64,000 bases of DNA, taken from G942493375 sp942493375 (lineage in GTDB: Bacteria > Armatimonadota > UBA5829). This document shows, piece by piece, positions 18,163 to 27,213 of this stretch. Numbering within the stretch: position 1 is the first letter of the stretch; each line of letters begins with the position of its first letter. Below the pieces are notes generated by a model. It searched no databases and was not told where the DNA came from. It saw only the letters and a program-made list of their open reading frames with translations. Location: the NCBI GenBank assembly GCA_942493375.1, contig OW818698.1:1798001-1862000 (forward strand), read 5' to 3'. The position numbers and the translations under genes were made by a program.

Positions 18163-18989
18163 TGCTGACTAGAGTATTCAGACCCCTGTGGGCATTCGTA
18201 TTCAGAGACTTCCACCTCACCCGGCGGTATATCCATTGGGAGGTAGTTAATTTATTCTACGCAATGGTAAGTTCAGCAACAGTCGCCCTGATCGGAGTAG
18301 CATCCAATGATTTCCGCCTGACACTAAGATTGACACTTGGAGTATTGCTCTGGAATTTCCTGAGCTCACTATTCCACGAAATAGCCAACTCAATCAGTTA
18401 TGAGAGATGGGAAGGAACGTTAGAGTACACTTTTATGGCCCCAGTAAGCCGACTTCAGCATTTACTCGGTGTCAGCAGTTATGCGAGTGTGTATGCGTTA
18501 TTGAGATCATTCGTCGTGCTTGGAGGGTTATATCTCTTTATACCAATGACTCTGCACGGTGCCAATATGGCAGGCGTTGTGCTGGTCATTGCAGTTGGCG
18601 GACTGGCATTTATGGGCCTGGGACTTATGGCTGCTGTGCTTCCACTGATGAGCCCCGAACGCGGAGCCAGCGCTACTGAGATTTTTCAAGGGGTGCTGTT
18701 GCTGGTTTCAGGTGTTTATTATCCGGTAGACGTCCTGCCCGGCTGGATACGTCCTCTCTCCGTAATATCCCCAGCCAAATATGCTCTCGACGCATGCAGG
18801 CAACTGATGGGAACCGATAACCCGGCTTCCACTAACGGCCACCTGGCAGGCGCCCCCCTGAGTTCCGTTGCTCCACAGTTGCTGGTATTGGCACTGATGG
18901 GAATTGTGCTGATTCCAGCTGGTCTGTATGTATTTGGTGTTGCTGAGAAGTGGGCCAAGAAGACGGGAAAGCTGAAGAGGACGGGATAG
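18162..18989 (+). CDS. ABC-2 type transporter permease
   Basis: The product has 275 residues with six predicted membrane helices. These include one at FYAMVSSATVALIGVA, a run from VLLWNFLSSLFHEI, and helices at AGVVLVIAVGGLAFMGLGLMA, GVLLLVSGVYYPV and LLVLALMGIVLIPAGLYVFGV. SGVYYPVDVLPGWIRPLSVISPAKYALDACR is the conserved ABC-2 membrane motif. It forms an exporter with the ATPase encoded directly upstream. The likely substrate class is drug, lipid or glycan; nothing nearby narrows this. A long imperfect hairpin follows the stop. Confidence 0.9.
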   Translation: MLTRVFRPLWAFVFRDFHLTRRYIHWEVVNLFYAMVSSATVALIGVASNDFRLTLRLTLGVLLWNFLSSLFHEIANSISYERWEGTLEYTFMAPVSRLQHLLGVSSYASVYALLRSFVVLGGLYLFIPMTLHGANMAGVVLVIAVGGLAFMGLGLMAAVLPLMSPERGASATEIFQGVLLLVSGVYYPVDVLPGWIRPLSVISPAKYALDACRQLMGTDNPASTNGHLAGAPLSSVAPQLLVLALMGIVLIPAGLYVFGVAEKWAKKTGKLKRTG

Positions 18990-18999
18990 TGGATTATAG

Positions 19000-19108
19000 C
19001 TAGATAAGACGAATAGGACTAATAAGACCCATAGGACATAGACGGCTATAGAACGCAGTCTGTCCTATATGTCCTATTTGTCTTATTTGTCTTATATGTC
19101 TTATCTAT
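19000..19108 (+). repeat. Long imperfect palindrome between convergent genes
   Basis: AGATAAGACGAATAGGAC on the left pairs with the run of TGTCCTAT/TGTCTTAT units on the right that ends ATGTCTTATCT. It separates the ABC permease gene from the convergent gene ending at 19122, and may serve as a bidirectional terminator. Such AAGAC/AGGAC palindromes occur as dispersed repeats in other genomes. Confidence 0.7.
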
Positions 19109-19121
19109 GGGATTCAACTCC

Positions 19122-20705
19122 TCACCGCACAAAAACCTCCACCCAAGTAATCGTCACAGCCTCTTTGGAATTCACCTCGATCAAATTGTAGCCTTCGTTC
19201 ATCGTTCCAACAGACACTTCGTAGGCCTGGCGTTTTGGTTGACCAGATACTCCAGCCCTTGTAATATGCTCGGGATCAACCAAGCCGGTGAATGGGCATA
19301 TGGCACCGTTCAATCGGACATCCAGCGGTTGGTCGCTGTCTTTAATTACCAGCTCTATCTGAATATGCTGCTCCGGCAGTGGTTTTGGGCCTGTGTGGAT
19401 GCGGAAGACTCCATTTGTACCGGTGTATGGCAATAGATTCGGTGCGCCGGGTTCTCCTGCTGCCCAGGGGTATGCAGACGTTATTATGTGGCGTCTGGGT
19501 GCGGCGCAGAGGGCAGCGTAGGAACCGGCATCGCGCACCAATTGGTTGTGGTCCTCACGCGGCCAGTAGTGGTATGGGTTTGTGAACAGGTTGAATAAGT
19601 AGACAGAATCCGCTCCGCGCTGTAGTCCACTCAGTATAGCTCCGCGCATTTCATCCGGGGTTGAGTTTCTTATTCCACTGCCCGCACTGACACAACCCTC
19701 CATTCCGACAGCTACAGGTACTTTAGTTCCGATCAGCATTCCTTTCCAGGACTCAATCGGCATATCGCTATTGATCGATGGCCAGAACGATGAGACTGTG
19801 ATCAGATCGATCATACCTGCTTTGGCCCAATCGACTGCCTCCAGCCCGTGCATCCGTGATATCCAGGGGGAAGACGGCACCCGCACAGCCAGCTTAACCT
19901 TATGGTGTAATCGTATGGCAGCTTCGTTTGTAACCTCACGCACCTGCCTGACAAATGCAGTCATCAGTTTGGCTCCTTCGTGTTCACGTCCCGGACGGAA
20001 ATAGAGCCAGAAACGCAGGAAATCCAACTCGATGCCATCAACATTATAACGGGAGCAGACTTCCTTTATGAGCTTCATGTAATGATCCCGGACTTCCGGC
20101 TGCTCCCAGTCCAACCCGGCAGGCAAGCGCCACTCAGGATGGGATTTCCAGATTGTGCTGTGATAAGGATGATTTGGCCATTCGGGATAGTGAGAATCAT
20201 TCATACGAATTGATAACCAGGGTTTGACATGATGTTTACGCGCACGATCGATCATCCGCTGGGGATAATCACAGCCCATCTTGTAGAGCTTGTACATACT
20301 GATGATCATTTCGCTGGTAGTTCCATCCGCCGGATCAATCCCAGCAAAGAATGGCTGATCCTTACCCAGCTTAGGGTCATATCCGTCCCAGTAAGCCTCC
20401 CATGAATCACTCCGAAAATCAGTTCGCTGGGAATTAATATTGATAAACAGGTCAGTAATACCCAGAGCAGTGTGTTCATCAACGAATTTATTAATAGTCT
20501 CCGGCACAACAGGCCCGAAGGTCCCGACAAAATATTCTGTCTCATCGAGGTTATAAATAACCTGCAGCTTAGGCCCAACTCTCTTACTCATCTTTGCTTT
20601 CCCTTTTGTTACAGATTGAACAGCAAATGCCGCTTGCGATAGAACCAGCACACTGAGTGTAATTGAAAAGATTGCCGGGAATAGTTTCATTTTGTATATA
20701 TTCAT
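19122..20705 (-). CDS. Secreted GH10-like/GHL10 family glycosidase-like protein
   Basis: The product has 527 residues with a signal peptide (LFPAIFSITLSVLVLSQAAFA). A TIM barrel follows: ALGITDLFININSQ, VKPWLSIRMND, YNVDGIELDFLRFW, KVKLAVRVPSS, WAKAGMIDLITVSSFW and GADSVYLFNLF. The IELDFLRF strand supplies the usual acidic catalytic candidates. C-terminal beta sandwiches carry a DVRLNG...GYNLIEVNS binding-like segment. This matches the uncharacterised family 10 glycosylhydrolase-like proteins common in Armatimonadota and planctomycetes. The ATG at 20705 touches its AAAGG, so ATG 20690 is an alternative start; both keep the signal peptide. It lies 51 bases downstream of the STN-like gene and may share its transcript. 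Confidence 0.78.
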   Translation of the reverse strand: MNIYKMKLFPAIFSITLSVLVLSQAAFAVQSVTKGKAKMSKRVGPKLQVIYNLDETEYFVGTFGPVVPETINKFVDEHTALGITDLFININSQRTDFRSDSWEAYWDGYDPKLGKDQPFFAGIDPADGTTSEMIISMYKLYKMGCDYPQRMIDRARKHHVKPWLSIRMNDSHYPEWPNHPYHSTIWKSHPEWRLPAGLDWEQPEVRDHYMKLIKEVCSRYNVDGIELDFLRFWLYFRPGREHEGAKLMTAFVRQVREVTNEAAIRLHHKVKLAVRVPSSPWISRMHGLEAVDWAKAGMIDLITVSSFWPSINSDMPIESWKGMLIGTKVPVAVGMEGCVSAGSGIRNSTPDEMRGAILSGLQRGADSVYLFNLFTNPYHYWPREDHNQLVRDAGSYAALCAAPRRHIITSAYPWAAGEPGAPNLLPYTGTNGVFRIHTGPKPLPEQHIQIELVIKDSDQPLDVRLNGAICPFTGLVDPEHITRAGVSGQPKRQAYEVSVGTMNEGYNLIEVNSKEAVTITWVEVFVR

Positions 20706-20756
20706 CCTTTCCGTGTATTCAGTGTATTCCGTGGTTCTCTAAAATATCCGCCTGCA

Positions 20757-22724
20757 TTACTTCGCAGCTGCCGTCGTCTCCGCAGCAGTATTCAACTGTG
20801 GGATGTGTATTGTCCAGTGATCGGCTTTGGTGGTTCCGTCTATGTCTACGGTCACATTGAATGTGTACTGTATCCCCCCGGTTTCGTCGAGGATTTCCAG
20901 TTCCTTTTTGCCTGCGACTTTCTTGCTTGCCTTAATAAGGGCCGGATTGGACATGTCCCCGAACTCCTGGCTCTCCCACCACGCCATTCTTTGCCCACAC
21001 TGGAACATCGCTTTATAGTATTTGAGTTGGTCTTTGTTCAACATCGAAGTATCCAGTCCGTCTTCAGAGAAAACAAGCCTGCGCTGCATAGGATTCAGCT
21101 GCAGATAGAAGCGCATAAGGCCTTCGGTATCGTAGTGTTCCCACCAGATGCCGATTGCCTGCTCCATTAGCTTATCGCTGCTGATGTTTTCTTCAACCTG
21201 CTCCAGAGTCAGCGTAACTATCTCAGCATAAGTATCGAGTGACAAGATATTGTTCTTCTCTGCCTCGTTCTTCCATTCCTTTACCATCTCATCCGGTATC
21301 TGCGATGTCCTCCGTCTGAACCAGTCCCTTCTGCGCAGCTCCAAAATCGTGCCGTGCTTCTCATAGTTGCACTGATAGCCCTTGCACAGTTTGGCAAGCA
21401 CTTTTGCAGCCTCCTCTTTAGATCCCGGTTCACCACCACCCAATACAACCGCATAGCTATCAGAGACAACATTCATCTTCAGTGCATCCGCAATGCTCTT
21501 CTGAAACATCTGATAGTACAGCCTGGAATATGCCATATCCCCCAGGACTTTTGTGGTTGCTTTTATGGAGTTCAGCATTTCCTCTGTAAATTTGATCTCA
21601 ATCTCTTTTGACAGTTCTTCATCAGCAGGATTCTCAACAACCGGATCATACATCAGAAAATACTCAGCAGCCTTTTTATCGGCGTCGGCAGGATCGTCCA
21701 GTTTTGATAGTTCACTGTAATAGAAATTTTGAGCATCTTTTTCTTTACCCAGTGCAGTCATCAACACTGAAGCACTGTCCTGTGTGCTTTTTGCGCTGGG
21801 ATAGCAAAAATATCCAACTTTGTGATGATATGCACGCCCGTCTATATGCACCGGGCTACCGATGCTCCCGAAATAACTCAATTGCTCGCGCTGAGAACCC
21901 TCCCAGTAAGGAGTCATCATATACCACTGAAGCGTGCACCCGGGCATCTTCTGTTCAAGGTCCTTGGGAAGAGGATCATCTCCCCGGGTAATTTTGGCGT
22001 ATTTTTCATACTCTCTGAGCACGCTGCAATAAAGTGCCTGGCTGGATTTTGAGAGAGAATTGTAAGGAATCTGTATGTCGTTACTGCCGTTGATGACCAT
22101 TCCCTTCAATCCCTTGAACTCCCCCAGCATCTGAGTAACAAATTGCGCAAAGCCTGTCTCAGAGCACATATATAGATAGGGGTCCTTCTGCTTCAACTTC
22201 TCAAGATCACTATCCGATAGCTTCGAGACTTTATCGAAAGAGTCAATCATCTCAGTCCGGCGCTTTGTTACTTCCTGTGCAAGCTCATTTGCGCGTCTGT
22301 CAGCTTCAGCCTGGATCTTGGTCAGCAGTTTTCGGTCTGCATTCAAAGTGTATGTGCTGGCCGCTTTCTCACCCTTTTGTGTCCATTTAAAATTCATCAC
22401 ACGGGAAATGGAGTCCATCAGGTCTCCAAGAGCTATCCCCTTTACGTAAACATTCATCTTCCGGTCTCTGACCTGCCAGTCCTGGTTGCTGTACCCTGCA
22501 TGCAGTTCAACACCAGCCTTCTTTGCCAGGTCCGCAAATATTGTCTTCAGAGGAGTGTGCCAGGCTTCATAATCGATTTTCTGAGCAAGCCGCGGATCGG
22601 ATTCCTTGTCAGCAGTATACGTCCATGGAATCTGTTCCAAAACCACCCTCTGCGCATAACACACGCTCCCTGATATAACAATTGCTAGAATAATGCTAAA
22701 TAGATAGTACACATATTTCATCAT
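20757..22724 (-). CDS. Secreted protein of unknown function with STN/secretin-like N-terminal domain
   Basis: The product has 655 residues; the signal peptide ends near SGSVCYAQ. Residues 45-125 (IDYEAWHTPLKTIFADLAKKAGVELHAG... VYVKGIALGDLMDSISRVMNFKWTQ) follow the secretin/TonB short N-terminal (STN) pattern, in which a small alpha/beta domain binds a partner in the periplasm. The rest is helical with tyrosine- and charge-rich segments, and I recognise no family. AAGGATGTGAA precedes the ATG at 22724. There is no secretin channel or TonB-dependent receptor gene nearby, so the partner is unknown. The neighbouring gene encodes a secreted glycosidase-like protein. This is probably a lineage-specific family. 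Confidence 0.7.
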   Translation of the reverse strand: MMKYVYYLFSIILAIVISGSVCYAQRVVLEQIPWTYTADKESDPRLAQKIDYEAWHTPLKTIFADLAKKAGVELHAGYSNQDWQVRDRKMNVYVKGIALGDLMDSISRVMNFKWTQKGEKAASTYTLNADRKLLTKIQAEADRRANELAQEVTKRRTEMIDSFDKVSKLSDSDLEKLKQKDPYLYMCSETGFAQFVTQMLGEFKGLKGMVINGSNDIQIPYNSLSKSSQALYCSVLREYEKYAKITRGDDPLPKDLEQKMPGCTLQWYMMTPYWEGSQREQLSYFGSIGSPVHIDGRAYHHKVGYFCYPSAKSTQDSASVLMTALGKEKDAQNFYYSELSKLDDPADADKKAAEYFLMYDPVVENPADEELSKEIEIKFTEEMLNSIKATTKVLGDMAYSRLYYQMFQKSIADALKMNVVSDSYAVVLGGGEPGSKEEAAKVLAKLCKGYQCNYEKHGTILELRRRDWFRRRTSQIPDEMVKEWKNEAEKNNILSLDTYAEIVTLTLEQVEENISSDKLMEQAIGIWWEHYDTEGLMRFYLQLNPMQRRLVFSEDGLDTSMLNKDQLKYYKAMFQCGQRMAWWESQEFGDMSNPALIKASKKVAGKKELEILDETGGIQYTFNVTVDIDGTTKADHWTIHIPQLNTAAETTAAAK

Positions 22725-22929
22725 TTCACATCCTTTTCAACGTGTAACCAGTTAAATTTGGCATCGATACTTCAAACACAGCTGATTAGCAAGAAGGCAA
22801 AAAGATACTTAATGACGTATTTTATTCCCGAATTACATAGTTGTCAAATTATTGCAACCAGGAGGATAATCAACGCAATATATCGAAGCCTACCATTTAC
22901 ATCTAATCCAATAGGCATGCAGGATCAAA
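22725..22929. other. AT-rich non-coding interval
   Basis: This holds the upstream region of the leftward STN-like gene. I see no convincing reading frame or hairpin. Confidence 0.5.
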
Positions 22930-23090
22930 CGGCGGTGCTATCCCAACGTCGCCCTCACTTACTATGATCGCGGAATGGCATATCTGAACAATAAACCCGG
23001 ATTACCCATATGAAATCAAGGTTCTGAGGCTGGATTTCGACCCGCGGCATGATCCGGACGAAACACAACAGACAAACCTGGATTGATGCC
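22930..23090 (+). pseudogene. Decayed fragment of a TPR-repeat protein gene (5' part)
   Basis: The frame from 22933 reads CYPNVALTYYDRGMAYLNNK before a stop at 23011. A neighbouring frame continues with EIKVLRLDFDPRHDPDE. Both pieces fit the helix A (aYYnRGlAYL) and helix B/loop (vLrLDP) pattern of tetratricopeptide repeats, broken by a frameshift. A further TPR-like tail on the same strand lies at 27035-27185, beyond the GC-rich gene. I read the two as remains of one gene. Confidence 0.5.
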
Positions 23091-23259
23091 GCGAAATGGA
23101 GTACTTTGGCGCAGACATGTTGTATACTGAAGTAGATAAGCTGAGAGATCAGCTTGAAATGCGATGCCCAAATCGCAAATGGGTAATCCCGGCTAGCGTT
23201 AGCTCGTTCGCGGGCTCAGGAATCTGTCGGCATATCGATAGTTTGGAGGTTTTCTACGT

Positions 23260-26200
23260 GTGAAATCCGCCCTGTACTCAGTAACCGTTGTCCTGTGCAT
23301 CTTGGCCACTTGGCCCTTAGCCGCACTCGCTGAAGGCGATCCGGCGGCGCGCGACTTGGCCGCGAGTATCCAAGTACCCTCCACAATCTTCCGCGATCAG
23401 GACCTGACGGGCATGATCGAAGTGACGAACAAAGGCGCGACGGACCGCCCCGGCGCAATCTACGTCAGGCTCAACAGCCGTAAGGGCTTCTCCAAGATCA
23501 TCGACTCGCGGTTCCCCGGCAAGATGGGGGATACCGTGAAGTACCAGCTTGCCATCCCAAGTTTCGACTTCGACGGCCTTGGAGGCAAGTTCGAAGTCTT
23601 CTATCGCGACCCAGAATTGCGCGACACCGTTCTCACGACGCAACCTCTCTCCGTGGTATACCAGCGGACACCCAGACCCGGCGAGAACATGCTCGCGAAC
23701 GGCGGGTTTGAGTTGGTCAACAGGTTCTGCGGCACAACTCTTGGCGCTAGAGACGCCGACATGAGATGGGGCAACCCGCGCTGGTGGACGGAGCTTCCCA
23801 TCGATGGCTGGTGGGCTGAAGGGACGACCGCCAGAGGCATCAGCCTCGCATCGAGCGGACACACGGGCAGCCGATCCCTGCGGATAAGTGCGGCACGGGG
23901 CGCGGTGACCGTAGCTTCGTCATTCGGGCGGTACGTACCCGACGGCAAGGTGACGCTGAGCGCCTGGGTGAAGACCAACGGCGCCAAAGGCGAACTGTTC
24001 CTAGACATGATCTCGGATTTAAACCTCGCGCGGCAGAGGAGAGCCGATGCCCGCAAGACCGCCTCGCTCCCTGAGAACTCCGACTGGACCCGAGTGTCCG
24101 TGACCCTGGACAATCCGAGCACGAATTCGGCAGTCGTCCGGATCAGCGTGGAGAAGGGCCTGGTGATGGTCGATGATGTCCAAGTGGAACTCAGCGGCAA
24201 ACCCAACGCGTTCAACGTTCGCCCCGAGGAGTACCTCCGTCTGTCATTCGGCGACGGTGATGGTTCCGTGATGCCAAAGTGGACAACCTCAGACATCGGA
24301 GAGCGGACCGTTCGCGTCTACAACGATTCTCGCGTCCCGCTTAAGGGCAAAGTGATTCTGCAGTTCGGACCGTGGAACATACCGGCTCAGATGTTCATCG
24401 GGTCATTCGACATCTCCACGCTGCCTCCGGGCAAGTTCCAGGCGTTTCGGTTCTCTACTTCCGGTCTGCGGTCAGATGGATATGTGGTGACAGGCCGACT
24501 CCAGCAAGCGGCGACAGTCATCCATGACGGCCTGTGGGACTTCGACCCCTACGCGTTTACCGCATACCAACTCGGTAATATGCTCCATTCCCGAATCGCC
24601 GCCCGGTTCGCGCTTCTTCGCAAGATCGACCCAGAGAAGCTCTTCGGCATCGGCAACTCGACCCAGCAGAAGTTCTCGCTCGGTCTTGACAAGCCCTACA
24701 TCGACTACTACCTCGAACAGAAGGAAATCGGGCTTACATGCACGCGTGGCGGCAGTGACGATAACGAGACCTTTATGCGCGCCGCAGCGGGCGGCCTGCC
24801 GGTCTATACCACGGAGCAATACGATGGCGCGCCCGCGGGCTTCAAGTTTACCAACCCGTGCTCACCTGGTCGGCTGGATGTATACAGCATAGAAGGGCGC
24901 AAGTTGCTCAAGAAGCGCGGGGAAGAGGTTGGCCGAGACTTCGCGTCCAACCCGGCGGTTGTTGGTGTGCAGCTCGCGAACGAGCAGTTCTGGGCGAACG
25001 GCCCGATCCCCTGCCCGACCAAATCCGCCGATGACAACTTCCGGGCCTGGTGCAAGAAACGCCACGCGAGCCTGAAAGCCCTAAACCAACGCTGGAACAC
25101 CAGCTACACAATCTGGGATCAAGTTACGCAGGTCGTCTCCGAACCATTCTACAAGAGCCTTATGGCAAGGAAAAAACGCGAGGGGGCTTCTGTCGATTGG
25201 GGTTGGATGAACTGGGCGCAGACCTGGCCGAAAGAGCCTGTCGACGAACTGGACCGCATCCCCGGCAAGACGATGGACTGGCTGCGCTGGCGGACCCAGA
25301 CCGGTGTGGAGGCGTACATGACCTTCATCAAGGCCGCCAAGAAGTACGACCACAAGACGCTCTACGGGACCGATCTACCCATCGACACGTTCGTAAAGCA
25401 GTTCGTGATTCCGTTCATCCGCGCAACCGACGCGGCTATGATAAACACCCGTTACACCTCCGGTTACCCAGTCTCTTTCGGCACTCCGCATGAGAACATA
25501 GCCAACCTCGAACTCGCCGAGTCGGTAGCCGAAGGCAAGCCTTTCTGGGGAATCGAAATCTACGCCAAAGCCACGTGGCCCGCGGAATCGACCGCCCTCC
25601 AGAACTGGGGTCTGATCGCCCACGGGATGAGTGTGCCTCTCGTCTTCAGTTGGTATCCGATGACCGATACCGGCACGCCGACCAAGGTCCTGGAATGGGA
25701 AGAACGGCTCAAGAAGGGAGGCAACATTTTCGGCTACGCAAGCTGGTATATGATCGACGTAGACGGCGCGCGCCTGCCGATCTTCGACCCGTACGTGCGA
25801 TCGCTGAGAGAGGTCAAGCGGTTCCACGAGACCTTCGACGGCACGACGATCCATCGCGCAAAGACAGACATCGCCTACTATGTATCCAACGACACCTCCG
25901 AGCACGACCTTCTCATCACCAAGTACGCGCCCTGGGGAGCGATTCCCGAGCGGGTATCATTCAACCTGATCTACATGCTGCGCATGAACGGAATAGCGGC
26001 GGACTATGTGGACGATGCCAACCTTCCGAATGCCCCCGGCAAGTTCAAGACTGTGATCGTGCCCTTGGCGGATGTGCTCAGTCAGGCTGCCGCGACTAAG
26101 TTGGCATCGTTCGCAAAGAAGGGCGGGACCCTGGTACTCGTCGGCCTATCGGGACAAATGGACCCTTGGCTGCGCAAGTACGGGCACATTGGCGGGCCGG

Positions 26201-26871
26201 CTTGGAGCGAACTAGGGTGGTACGCTCCGAACTACAATGAAGGTTTCCGCCCGTACATTTTCGACCCCAACCTGGCCCTGCCTGACGGAGCGGCTCGCTC
26301 CGGTACCGACACCGCAGGCACACAGAATGAGCAGAGAGACGATTCACCCAACGAAGCCGCCGTATTTCGTGGAACGGCATTCGGCACAGTCGCCGGCGCT
26401 AAGGCCATACGGGACACGAAGGGCAACACGGTAGGGTGGACGCGTAAGTGGGGCAAGGGCAAACTGATCGCCTATGGCATCTGCCCGGACACATGGACCA
26501 CGGACCCCCACCTCACACTCAATACGCAGGCATGGATGCAGCAGTTGATCGGTTTGGCGAGTCTCAGATACGCGGGTCGTTGGACCACAACGTCGGCAAC
26601 GTCTCGTAAGGGCGTGAAGGTAGGAACAGGCATGCCTGCGGTGGATTTGGTGGTGAGAGAGAAGTCACCGAAGGAGAAGATCATTTTCGTACTTAATCAG
26701 GGCGGTGAAGGCGAAGGGGTGATCGAGATACCGGTACGGGCAGACGTGTGGCGTGCCGAGGACGCGATCGACCCGACGCAACCAATCACCGGGTCCATGG
26801 CCAGCGGCGTCTGGAAGACCCGTGTTACGCTTCCGCCACTGGGGTACAGAGTCATAAGGCTACACAGATAA
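23260..26871 (+). CDS. Secreted GH42-like (beta-galactosidase-type) glycosidase, GC-rich
   Basis: The product has 1203 residues and starts with GTG at 23260 after GGAGG; a signal peptide ends near LAALAEG. Residues 30-130 are an Ig-like module and 140-310 a CBM4/9-like jelly roll (ENMLANGGFE, VMVDDVQVEL). The clan GH-A barrel starts near 460. Candidate acid/base is E575 in VQLANEQFWANG and nucleophile E766 in FWGIEIYAKATWP, the order and spacing expected for GH42. A beta-galactosidase trimerisation-like Rossmann domain follows (GTLVLVGLSGQ), and the C-terminal beta domain carries PLGYRVIRL. Codons end in G or C far more often than in the flanking genes, suggesting transfer from a GC-richer donor. 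TPR-gene remnants flank it on both sides. Confidence 0.82.
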   Translation: MKSALYSVTVVLCILATWPLAALAEGDPAARDLAASIQVPSTIFRDQDLTGMIEVTNKGATDRPGAIYVRLNSRKGFSKIIDSRFPGKMGDTVKYQLAIPSFDFDGLGGKFEVFYRDPELRDTVLTTQPLSVVYQRTPRPGENMLANGGFELVNRFCGTTLGARDADMRWGNPRWWTELPIDGWWAEGTTARGISLASSGHTGSRSLRISAARGAVTVASSFGRYVPDGKVTLSAWVKTNGAKGELFLDMISDLNLARQRRADARKTASLPENSDWTRVSVTLDNPSTNSAVVRISVEKGLVMVDDVQVELSGKPNAFNVRPEEYLRLSFGDGDGSVMPKWTTSDIGERTVRVYNDSRVPLKGKVILQFGPWNIPAQMFIGSFDISTLPPGKFQAFRFSTSGLRSDGYVVTGRLQQAATVIHDGLWDFDPYAFTAYQLGNMLHSRIAARFALLRKIDPEKLFGIGNSTQQKFSLGLDKPYIDYYLEQKEIGLTCTRGGSDDNETFMRAAAGGLPVYTTEQYDGAPAGFKFTNPCSPGRLDVYSIEGRKLLKKRGEEVGRDFASNPAVVGVQLANEQFWANGPIPCPTKSADDNFRAWCKKRHASLKALNQRWNTSYTIWDQVTQVVSEPFYKSLMARKKREGASVDWGWMNWAQTWPKEPVDELDRIPGKTMDWLRWRTQTGVEAYMTFIKAAKKYDHKTLYGTDLPIDTFVKQFVIPFIRATDAAMINTRYTSGYPVSFGTPHENIANLELAESVAEGKPFWGIEIYAKATWPAESTALQNWGLIAHGMSVPLVFSWYPMTDTGTPTKVLEWEERLKKGGNIFGYASWYMIDVDGARLPIFDPYVRSLREVKRFHETFDGTTIHRAKTDIAYYVSNDTSEHDLLITKYAPWGAIPERVSFNLIYMLRMNGIAADYVDDANLPNAPGKFKTVIVPLADVLSQAAATKLASFAKKGGTLVLVGLSGQMDPWLRKYGHIGGPAWSELGWYAPNYNEGFRPYIFDPNLALPDGAARSGTDTAGTQNEQRDDSPNEAAVFRGTAFGTVAGAKAIRDTKGNTVGWTRKWGKGKLIAYGICPDTWTTDPHLTLNTQAWMQQLIGLASLRYAGRWTTTSATSRKGVKVGTGMPAVDLVVREKSPKEKIIFVLNQGGEGEGVIEIPVRADVWRAEDAIDPTQPITGSMASGVWKTRVTLPPLGYRVIRLHR

Positions 26872-27034
26872 GGGACCTGCGGCAGACATTGGAGAGAGAA
26901 GCCGTGTGGGTGATGGGTGGAGGAAATCGGGGTAGGATTGCCGAAGCATAGGTGAACTCCCTCGAAGGAAGCTACAAGCACAAACGCCATAGACCGCAGC
27001 CGAACTTGATTTTGCATGCGGATGGAGAACCAAA
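26872..27034. other. Non-coding 3' flank of the GC-rich gene
   Basis: The base composition stays GC-rich to about 26990 and then falls to the level of the neighbours, which marks the approximate right junction of the foreign segment. No gene is seen. Confidence 0.45.
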
Positions 27035-27185
27035 GATGAAGCATTTTGCACTGAATGGTCTGGGATTGAAGAATGATAAAATGCATACCCAGGCAAAAAG
27101 CGATCTTGATAAAGTAATATCTCTGGATCCAGATGGACCTACAGGTGTCGAAGCCAAAAAATTGCTTGAGGAGATACCGAATTAG
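27035..27185 (+). pseudogene. Decayed fragment of a TPR-repeat protein gene (3' part)
   Basis: The frame reads FALNGLGLKNDKMHTQAKSD, then LDKVISLDPDGPTGVEAKKL and a terminal LEEIPN stop. This is the typical last tetratricopeptide repeat with the SLDP...GVEAKKLL ending. It has no start or ribosome binding site of its own. With the fragment at 22930-23090 it brackets the GC-rich glycosidase gene. Confidence 0.55.
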
Positions 27186-27213
27186 TCATGATGATCACAA
27201 ACAGCATTCTTGA

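Noticed and set aside
22758..22967. 69-codon plus-strand frame upstream of the TPR fragment
   Set aside because: It has no ribosome binding site and runs through the TPR remnant in a different frame.
23317..26871. Many long frames opposite and alongside the GC-rich glycosidase
   Set aside because: They result from high G+C reducing stop codons and have no family-like patterns.
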